Source of the DNA: Verrucomicrobiota bacterium
Lineage (GTDB): Bacteria; Verrucomicrobiota; Verrucomicrobiia; Chthoniobacterales; Terrimicrobiaceae
Direction of reading: 5' to 3'
NCBI GenBank assembly: GCA_026398285.1
Contig: JAPLTI010000242.1
Location: 1 to 6,190 of the forward strand
DNA length: 6,190 bases
Shown here: piece after piece, positions 1 through 4,353 of the stretch
Numbering within the stretch: position 1 is the first letter of the stretch
Layout: every line of letters begins with the position of its first letter
The notes under the pieces: generated by a model
What the model was told of the DNA's origin: nothing
Seen by the model: only the letters and a program-made list of their open reading frames with translations
The model's database searches: none
Translations under genes and position numbers: made by a program

Positions 1-686
1 GCTTGGAAAACATCGTTCCTGTGAACTTCCGTGGCGTGCTGCAATGCGATGCCTATGCGGCCTATCCTGCTTTCGCCAGCACACGCGAAGGCATCGAACT
101 GGTGGGATGCTGGGCCCATGCGCGGCGCCACTTCCATGACGCCCGGGAGCATGTGCCACTGCGTGCCAACTGGGTCCTGTATCAAATCCAAAATCTCTAC
201 CGCATCGAAGCACGCTTGCGCGAAAGCAAGGCTGGGCCTGCATTGAGAGCGGCCGTGCGAACCAGTCAAAGCACGATGATATTGAACCGCCTCAAGAGAG
301 CACTGGAAAATATGGAGGCCTCCCAAAGGCATCTCCCATCGAGCACATTTGGAAAAGCCATCAGCTACACCCTCTCGCACTGGGAGCTTCTCACCAAGTA
401 TGTCGCCAACGGCCGCATCGAAATCGATAACAACGGTGTGGAAAATGCGATTCGACCCACGGCTATCGGCAAGAAGAACTGGCTGTTTTTCGGAGACGCC
501 GAAGCCGGAAAGCGCAGCGCCGTGATCTACACGATTATCGAAAGCTGCCGGCGGCGCGCCATCGATCCGCATGAGTATCTGCGCGACGTGCTCACCCGCA
601 TCACCGAGACCACCAACTGGCAAGTTGCCGAACTCACGCCGGAAAAGTGGGCGGAAAAGAAGCTCTCGCTGAAAAAGGTGGCGTAG
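1..686 (+). CDS. IS66-family transposase, C-terminal part (5' end outside window)
   Basis: This is the catalytic subunit (TnpC type) of an IS66-family insertion sequence, a DDE-type DNA transposase. The frame is already open at the window edge, so about 227 C-terminal residues are seen of a protein that is usually a little over 500. Visible hallmarks, numbered from the codon at position 3, are a catalytic-type Asp in QCDAYAAY (D16), the conserved GCWAHARRHFHDA block, and the third acidic residue in IDNNGVENAIRP (E147). These are followed by the typical IS66 C-terminal domain (WLFFGDAEAGKRSAVIYTII, then DPHEYLRDVL). The frame ends naturally at TAG 684-686 after a Lys-rich tail, so the C-terminus looks intact and the gene may be functional. 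The accessory IS66 genes tnpA and tnpB would lie upstream. The stop codon falls inside the first copy of the 88-bp terminal repeat. Confidence 0.95.
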   Translation, partial: LENIVPVNFRGVLQCDAYAAYPAFASTREGIELVGCWAHARRHFHDAREHVPLRANWVLYQIQNLYRIEARLRESKAGPALRAAVRTSQSTMILNRLKRALENMEASQRHLPSSTFGKAISYTLSHWELLTKYVANGRIEIDNNGVENAIRPTAIGKKNWLFFGDAEAGKRSAVIYTIIESCRRRAIDPHEYLRDVLTRITETTNWQVAELTPEKWAEKKLSLKKVA

Positions 687-768
687 ATGCTGTAATGGGC
701 GTGGCATTCGCCTACGACACTTACACCACCCCTTCAAAAAACAACGGGGTGCTTGGCGCAACGCTTAC
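681..768 (+). repeat. 88-bp tandem repeat, copy 1 (IS66 right terminus)
   Basis: First of two perfect 88-bp direct copies. It starts at GCGTAGATGC, which includes the transposase stop codon, and ends at GCAACGCTTAC. The last bases are the reverse complement of an IS66-type terminus (GTAAGCG). Inside, CACCCC and GGGGTG form a 6-bp inverted repeat around an A-rich loop, which could be part of the terminal transposase-binding region. Confidence 0.95.
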
Positions 769-856
769 GCGTAGATGCTGTAATGGGCGTGGCATTCGCC
801 TACGACACTTACACCACCCCTTCAAAAAACAACGGGGTGCTTGGCGCAACGCTTAC
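769..856 (+). repeat. 88-bp tandem repeat, copy 2 (duplicated IS66 right terminus)
   Basis: Perfect second copy of the 88-bp unit, directly abutting copy 1 with no spacer. It begins with the same GCGTAGATGC, so it carries the last transposase codon and stop without the rest of the gene, and it ends with a second GTAA-type terminus at 856. Homology stops exactly there: position 857 onward does not resemble the start of the unit. Because 88 is not a multiple of 3, the duplication shifts any frame read through it, so an apparent reading frame crossing both copies is an artefact. Confidence 0.95.
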
Positions 857-994
857 CGAACTACGACAGCCACCAAGATGCTCAATTTTAAATCACACCA
901 ACCAGAGGGGCGCGGCCTTCCCGCCCGTGAAGACACAGGCGATCTTTCCCCAGCCGTTGCGGAAAATCAGAGCAACTTCGAGAGCTCGTCCACG
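857..994 (+). other. Leader between the IS end and the PEP-CTERM gene
   Basis: These 138 bp between the IS terminus and the preferred start at 995 hold no gene I can recognise. The frame of the downstream gene is open through it (giving KMLNFKSHQPEGRGLP and similar), but this peptide has no recognisable domain and would place the signal peptide internally. The only structures seen are a 5-bp GC stem (908-912 with 922-926) and a possible ribosome-binding GAGAG at 980-984. No convincing -35/-10 pair was found, although the promoter of the downstream gene should lie here or inside the IS end. Confidence 0.5.
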
Positions 995-2743
995 ATGAAG
1001 ATAATGGACCTTGCGCGCACAATCCAAACGCAGCTTTCGATCTTATCTGGTGCCTTACTTTGCCTCATTATGGTTGGGCTTTTCAGCCAAACCGCGTGGG
1101 GTGATATCACTTTTACAGGAAATACAATTAACGGCACAAGCGTGGTGGTTGGTGATACTGGCATCGGCTCGCTATCAATCAATGGGAGTAGCACACTCTC
1201 GAATGAAAGCGGCTACATTGGCAGAAGCGATGGTGGCAACGGCACAGTAAGCATAAGTGACGGCACATGGACAAATAACGGCGCTCTGGTCATTGGGACT
1301 GGAAGCCTTACGATCAATGGAACGGGCGTTGTATCGAGTAACAGCAGCTTTGTTGGTCATGCGGTTGGTAACAACGGAACGGTGAGCGTAAGCAGTGGCA
1401 CATGGATAAACAACAGTCTTCGCATTGGCAATAACGGCACAGCGAGCGTCACGATCAGCGGCACGGGCAATGTGACGAGTTCCGGCGGCTCAGTTGGCCA
1501 ATTGGTTAGCGGCAACGGTATGGTGAGTGTGATCGGCGGCACATGGACAAACAACGGCACTCTTACCATTGCCAGAAGCGGCACAGGGAGCCTCGCGATC
1601 AGCGGCACGGGCAATGTGATGAGCTCCAACGGCATGGTTGGCGAATATGCTAGCTCCAACGGCATGGTGAATGTGACCAGCGGCACATGGACAAACAACG
1701 GCAATCTTACAATTGGCTATAACGGCATAGCGAGCATCACGATCAATGGCACGGGCAATGTAACGAGCTCCAACGGCTTAGTTGGGCAATTGGTTAGCGG
1801 CAACGGCATGGTGAATGTGATCGGCGGCACGTGGACAAACAGCGGCAATCTTACCATTGGCTCGATCGGCACAGCGAGCATCACGATCAATGGCACGGGC
1901 ACCGTGATCGTGGGAGCCACACTTTCTCGTGGAGCCAATGGCACCATCAATCTCGAATCCGGCGGAACTCTGCAGATTGGCACAGGAAGCACGACCGGCA
2001 CGCTGGCCACAAACCTCACCAATAACGGCACAGTCATCTTCAACCAGTCCAACGACTCCACGCTGAGCTCCAACATCAGTGGCACCGGCGCCCTTAGCAA
2101 AAACGGCACCGGCAACCTCACGCTCTCGGGAGCAAACACCTACACTGGAAATACGACCATTAACTCCGGCACGCTGACGGCTGCCACCGCCGGTGCTGTC
2201 GGCAACAGCACGCAAGTCATCGTCAATAACGGCGGTTCCTTTCTGGTCACGGCGGATGACGCGATTGGAACCAATACCGGCATCAACCTCGCCAGCGGCA
2301 ATACGAAAGCCGGACTCGCTTTCAGCGGCACCTACGATGGCCATGTCGGGGCCCTCACCTTGACTGCGGACTCGATTATCGACCTCGGCACAAGCAGCGT
2401 TCGGCTCGTCTTTGGCAGCATCGCCGGGTTGGCCAACTACAACCTTTCCATCTGGAACTGGAGCGGCAACACACAATGGAGCGGAAGCCCAGGCGGCGGC
2501 ACAGACCAACTTTCCTTCACCGATGCATCCGGACTTAATGGCAACCTCAGTCGCATCAGTTTCTACAGCGATCTCGGCCAGTCCCTCATTTCCTCCAGCG
2601 GCTTCGCCGTTGGCTCATCTCCCACGGAAATCATAGCCGTCCCCGAGCCTGGCCTCATCATCACAGCCGCCGCCCTGCTCGCCTTTCTCCTGTTCCGCCT
2701 CGCCCGCCAACCCCGCGAAGCCAACCGCGCCGAGAAGGTTTAA
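995..2743 (+). CDS. Beta-strand-repeat surface protein with PEP-CTERM anchor
   Basis: Predicted exported, cell-envelope-anchored repeat protein of 582 residues. The ATG at 995 (MKIMDLARTIQ) is chosen because it directly precedes a signal peptide: basic start, hydrophobic core about residues 14-30, likely cleavage after AWG at 36. GAGAG lies 10 bases upstream; ATG 1004 is an alternative start. Residues 58-293 are five tandem modules of 45-48 residues rich in Gly, Thr, Asn and Ser, each with a GTWTNN-like core, followed by a partial sixth. Residues about 360-395 match the autotransporter-associated beta-strand (PATR) pattern, including LTLSGANTYTGNTTINSGTL. The C-terminal region carries NWSG and GGTDQLSFT, a pattern usual in verrucomicrobial PEP-CTERM proteins. 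The end is VPEPG (549-553), a hydrophobic helix (about 554-567) and a basic tail: an exosortase sorting signal. The only Cys is in the signal peptide. No autotransporter barrel is present. A beta-solenoid adhesin or matrix role is inferred; the ligand is unknown. Confidence 0.9.
   Translation: MKIMDLARTIQTQLSILSGALLCLIMVGLFSQTAWGDITFTGNTINGTSVVVGDTGIGSLSINGSSTLSNESGYIGRSDGGNGTVSISDGTWTNNGALVIGTGSLTINGTGVVSSNSSFVGHAVGNNGTVSVSSGTWINNSLRIGNNGTASVTISGTGNVTSSGGSVGQLVSGNGMVSVIGGTWTNNGTLTIARSGTGSLAISGTGNVMSSNGMVGEYASSNGMVNVTSGTWTNNGNLTIGYNGIASITINGTGNVTSSNGLVGQLVSGNGMVNVIGGTWTNSGNLTIGSIGTASITINGTGTVIVGATLSRGANGTINLESGGTLQIGTGSTTGTLATNLTNNGTVIFNQSNDSTLSSNISGTGALSKNGTGNLTLSGANTYTGNTTINSGTLTAATAGAVGNSTQVIVNNGGSFLVTADDAIGTNTGINLASGNTKAGLAFSGTYDGHVGALTLTADSIIDLGTSSVRLVFGSIAGLANYNLSIWNWSGNTQWSGSPGGGTDQLSFTDASGLNGNLSRISFYSDLGQSLISSSGFAVGSSPTEIIAVPEPGLIITAAALLAFLLFRLARQPREANRAEKV
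1166..1873 (+). repeat. Five tandem coding repeats of 135-144 bp
   Basis: The units lie at 1166-1300 (45 codons), 1301-1441 (47), 1442-1585 (48), 1586-1729 (48) and 1730-1873 (48), all in frame with the surface-protein gene. A diverged, partial sixth begins at 1874. The shared protein pattern is about ASITINGTGNVTSS, then VGQLVSGNGMV, then GTWTNNGNLTIG. Units 3 and 5 are the most alike at DNA level, with long identical stretches such as CAATTGGTTAGCGGCAACGG. Units 1 and 2 are more diverged and slightly shorter, so the array probably grew by duplication of later units. Confidence 0.9.
2497..2521 (+). repeat. 25-bp exact dispersed repeat, coding copy
   Basis: Encodes part of GGTDQLSFTD in the C-terminal region of the PEP-CTERM protein. 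All 25 bases, beginning CGGCACAGACC, recur at 4179-4203 in noncoding DNA. Allowing one mismatch at 2496, the match extends upstream to 2492. It ends sharply on the 3' side. Confidence 0.9.
2639..2740 (+). other. PEP-CTERM sorting signal coding region
   Basis: Encodes VPEPG, a hydrophobic stretch (LIITAAALLAFLLF) and an Arg-rich tail (RLARQPREANRAEK). This three-part layout is the established exosortase recognition signal: the protein is exported, held by the helix, then processed near the PEP motif. It implies an exosortase (EpsH/XrtA type) elsewhere in the genome. None is encoded in this window. Confidence 0.9.
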
Positions 2744-2751
2744 AGCACTAT

Positions 2752-2779
2752 TGTCTAAAGTATAAAATCCGTTTAGATC
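2752..2779 (+). terminator. Weak AT-rich hairpin after the PEP-CTERM gene
   Basis: TCTAAA (2754-2759) and TTTAGA (2772-2777) are complementary around a 12-base loop, and the stem can be lengthened by a few pairs if one base is bulged. It starts about 10 bases after the stop codon, the usual place for a terminator. It lacks a GC-rich stem and a following T-run, so termination is only a possibility. Confidence 0.25.
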
Positions 2780-2862
2780 AAACTAGGGGTCAGTGTTCAT
2801 TTTCTTTCATTTTTGTCGGAAAAATATTGCTGCGAGTGGGTTTTAATGACGGGCGCGGGTGA

Positions 2863-2912
2863 TGGGCACGGGACGCTGTGTTGGCGGAGGCGGTTCAGGT
2901 TTGGGTCAAGCC
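2863..2912 (+). repeat. 50-bp imperfect direct repeat, copy A
   Basis: Aligned without gaps to 3995-4044 it matches at 41 of 50 positions by eye. The shared core reads TTGGCGGAGG, then GGTTCAG, then TTGGGTCAAGCC. The two copies flank the phosphatase gene, each in intergenic DNA. The frame of the phosphatase is open through this copy, but translation there gives only low-complexity Gly-rich sequence. Confidence 0.8.
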
Positions 2913-2996
2913 GGAGGTCGACCCTCCAAGAATCGGTGCGTTTTTTTCACATCGCTCCGCTTGATTTATCCTGCAGGTTCGTTTCAAACCGCATCT

Positions 2997-3986
2997 ATGA
3001 AATCCCATCCTATCCGGTTTCCCCTGGCGTTTGTTCTGCTCGCGGGCGTGCTTGCAACCGGCTTCTGCGACATCCTGCCCTCTTGGAACGACACCAACGC
3101 GAAACGGGAGATCGTGGCTTTTGTCGAGAGAACGACCTCGAAGGACTCGCCCGATTATTTGGCGAAAGAGGACAGGATCGCCGTGTTCGACAACGATGGA
3201 ACATTGATTTGCGAAAAGCCTCTCTACATCCAATTCGCGCACGCTCTCGACCGGATCAAGGAATTGGCCCCCTCGAATCCGGGGTGGAAAAACACAGAGC
3301 CCTTCAGCGCCGTTTTGGACGGGCGGCTTGATGGAAATGGCCTCGCGCATGAGAACCAGCACAGGGATTTTGCCAAACTCGTCTGGGCCGTGTCCGAAAA
3401 CCAAGCCTCGGGCGATTCGGCAAGCACGGCCGTAGCCTGGCTCGATCGCGCGGAGAATCCTGTCTTGAAGAAACCCTACGCCAAGACGGTCTACCGTCCG
3501 ATGAGGGAACTCCTCGACTACCTGCGTTCCAAGGGATTCACGACATATATCGTCTCCGGTGGAGGGTCCGAATTCATCAGGGTCTATTCGCGGAAACTTT
3601 ATGGAATCCCCTCTGGGCAGGTCGTCGGCTCGCAGGCGAAGATGGCTTTCGAAGAGCGGAACGGGCGCTTTGAGGTCGTGCTGCAAGGGGAACCCGAATT
3701 TTTCACCAACGGGCCGGCAAAGCCGTTTGCGATTGTTCGCAATATTGGGAAGAGGCCCGCGCTGGCATTTGGAAATTCGGATGGCGACCTTGAGATGCTT
3801 CAGTGGACGACGACCGGCCCAGGCCCGAGCCTGGGTCTCCTTCTCCACCACGACGATGCGGAGCGCGAATTCGCCTATGACCGGGAGTCCACCGTCGGCC
3901 GGCTCGATAAGGCGCTGGATGAGGCGGCGAAAAGAAACTGGCGTGTGGTGAGCATGAAAAGCGATTGGAAGCAGGTCTTCGAATAG
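2997..3986 (+). CDS. Secreted HAD-superfamily phosphatase
   Basis: Predicted phosphomonoesterase of the haloacid dehalogenase superfamily, 329 residues, acting outside the cytoplasm; the substrate is unknown. ATG 2997 is chosen because it opens a signal peptide (MKSHPIRF, then a hydrophobic core about residues 8-23). The frame is open further upstream, but only through repeat sequence. All four HAD motifs are present: motif I FDNDGTL with nucleophile D65 and acid/base D67; motif II IVSGGG with S187; a probable motif III lysine K242 in AKPFAIV; motif IV FGNSDGDLEML with D262 and D264. The C-terminal HHDDAEREFAYDRES and KSDWKQVF agree with a family of periplasmic HAD phosphatases of similar length. 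Motif I has Asp at +2, as in phosphatases rather than dehalogenases. Cys24 near the cleavage site follows Phe, so it is not a standard lipobox. The gene stands alone, and no strong Shine-Dalgarno sequence is visible. Confidence 0.9.
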   Translation: MKSHPIRFPLAFVLLAGVLATGFCDILPSWNDTNAKREIVAFVERTTSKDSPDYLAKEDRIAVFDNDGTLICEKPLYIQFAHALDRIKELAPSNPGWKNTEPFSAVLDGRLDGNGLAHENQHRDFAKLVWAVSENQASGDSASTAVAWLDRAENPVLKKPYAKTVYRPMRELLDYLRSKGFTTYIVSGGGSEFIRVYSRKLYGIPSGQVVGSQAKMAFEERNGRFEVVLQGEPEFFTNGPAKPFAIVRNIGKRPALAFGNSDGDLEMLQWTTTGPGPSLGLLLHHDDAEREFAYDRESTVGRLDKALDEAAKRNWRVVSMKSDWKQVFE

Positions 3987-3994
3987 CCTGCTCA

Positions 3995-4044
3995 TTGGTG
4001 CGGGACGGAGTGCTGGCGGAGGTGGTTCAGTCTTGGGTCAAGCC
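3995..4044 (+). repeat. 50-bp imperfect direct repeat, copy B
   Basis: Partner of 2863-2912, same orientation, 41 of 50 positions identical, beginning 8 bases after the phosphatase stop codon. Similarity fades right after TTGGGTCAAGCC in both copies. With copy A it brackets the phosphatase gene. Confidence 0.8.
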
Positions 4045-4178
4045 AACCGAAGCCACGGGCGGGGCGGAGGAAGCACATCGCAGATGGCCCGGAGGGCGCA
4101 GCGAGCAGGGGAGCGAGCAAGGCAAAGGTTGACCCAGCGTCGGCGCGCTGCCGCGCGGGGTGTGATTCGGAGGGGCGT

Positions 4179-4203
4179 CGGCACAGACCAACTTTCCTTC
4201 ACC
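4179..4203 (+). repeat. 25-bp exact dispersed repeat, noncoding copy
   Basis: Identical over all 25 bases to 2497-2521 in the PEP-CTERM gene. In the + strand frame beginning at 4174 it would encode GVGTDQLSFT, so it may be a fossil of a PEP-CTERM-type C-terminal coding region. A chance match of this length in 6 kb is very unlikely. Confidence 0.9.
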
Positions 4204-4214
4204 ACCGCCGCCCC

Positions 4215-4236
4215 CGTTCTGCACCCGGGCAGAACG
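4215..4236 (+). terminator. GC-rich hairpin, possible terminator
   Basis: CGTTCTGC (4215-4222) and GCAGAACG (4229-4236) form a perfect 8-bp stem with a 6-base loop. What follows is AATCTTCTAC, only weakly T-rich, so intrinsic termination is uncertain. It lies about 230 bp after the phosphatase stop and 20 bp before the larger palindrome, and could end transcription from the phosphatase side. Confidence 0.4.
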
Positions 4237-4256
4237 AATCTTCTACTGGTCCCGTT

Positions 4257-4294
4257 GAACCAAAAATTTGGACGATCGTTCAAATTTTTGGTTC
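4257..4294. repeat. 38-bp near-perfect palindrome
   Basis: The left arm GAACCAAAAATTTG (4257-4270) and right arm CAAATTTTTGGTTC (4281-4294) are exact reverse complements. The centre ACGATCGT (4272-4279) is itself a perfect palindrome. Only the pair 4271/4280 (G and T) fails, and it would be a G-U wobble in RNA. The structure lies 59 bp before the dsbD-like start. It could be a bidirectional terminator, an attenuator or a site for a dimeric regulator. The sequence does not decide which. Confidence 0.85.
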
Positions 4295-4353
4295 GCGGCT
4301 GTTTTGCATGGCGCTGGTTGCGCGAGGCTCGTGGTGTGTTAGAACGAAGTGTG

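Larger units (their letters stand above)
1..856 (+). mobile_element. Right-hand part of an IS66-family insertion sequence
   Basis: The element covers the transposase gene and its 3' noncoding end. Read inward from 768, and again from 856, the complementary strand begins GTAAGCGTTGCGCC. IS66-family terminal inverted repeats characteristically begin with GTAA, so both positions look like right IS ends. The outer boundary is therefore either 768 (canonical end) or 856 (end of the duplicated terminus). The left end is outside the window, so the matching inverted repeat and the expected 8-bp target duplication cannot be confirmed. If 856 is the true edge, the flanking 8 bases are CGAACTAC at 857-864. 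Confidence 0.8.
2744..2996 (+). other. Intergenic region between PEP-CTERM and phosphatase genes
   Basis: The first part (about 2741-2830) is clearly richer in A and T than the flanking genes and includes GGGGTCAGTGTTCATTTTC. The second part is G-rich and holds copy A of the 50-bp repeat. A run of seven T lies at 2940-2946. No convincing promoter or ribosome-binding site for the phosphatase gene was found, although its promoter should lie here. Confidence 0.5.
3987..4353 (+). other. Repeat-rich intergenic region upstream of the dsbD-like gene
   Basis: These 367 bp hold no gene I can support. In order they contain copy B of the 50-bp repeat (3995-4044), a purine-rich GC stretch (about 4045-4130), the noncoding copy of the 25-bp PEP-CTERM sequence (4179-4203), a GC hairpin (4215-4236) and a 38-bp palindrome (4257-4294). 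TGGGTCAA at 4034-4041 is complementary to part of GGTTGACCCA at 4127-4136, so 4034-4136 may be an element bounded by short inverted repeats. The frame of the downstream gene is stop-free from 3958, but its translation here is Arg-rich and low-complexity. The stretch may be a decayed dispersed repeat. Confidence 0.6.

Noticed and set aside
908..926. GC hairpin in the leader of the surface-protein gene as a riboswitch
   Set aside because: Only a 5-bp stem with a 9-base loop; no conserved riboswitch core was recognised.
647..994. In-frame upstream extension of the surface-protein gene starting inside the transposase gene
   Set aside because: It overlaps the transposase, runs through both 88-bp copies in different frames and would place the signal peptide at residue 117. 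The start at 995 is far better.
1166..1873. CRISPR-like array
   Set aside because: The periodicity is about 144 bp, units are contiguous and in frame, and there are no short conserved repeats separated by unrelated spacers.
1778..2509. Antisense open frame (243 codons) opposite the surface-protein gene
   Set aside because: It is a mirror of the Gly/Thr/Asn-rich repeat coding and lacks any domain or plausible start signal. The + strand product is well supported.
2859..2996. Upstream start for the phosphatase gene
   Set aside because: The added 46 residues come from the 50-bp repeat and would bury the signal peptide.
3057..3071. Lipoprotein signal on the phosphatase (TGFC)
   Set aside because: Phe directly before the Cys does not fit the usual small residue there. 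Ordinary signal-peptide cleavage is more likely.
2895..3995. Long antisense open frame (366 codons) opposite the phosphatase gene
   Set aside because: The + strand protein shows all HAD motifs in order with a signal peptide. The antisense translation has no recognisable motif and is explained by GC-rich codons.
4027..4283. Two small antisense frames (65 and 81 codons) in the repeat-rich intergenic region
   Set aside because: They are Arg/Pro/Ala-rich, overlap each other and cross the repeats and hairpins. Nothing supports translation.
4318..4345. Possible promoter TTGCGC - 16 bp - TAGAAC before the dsbD-like gene
   Set aside because: Both boxes match poorly and the implied transcription start would fall almost on the start codon.
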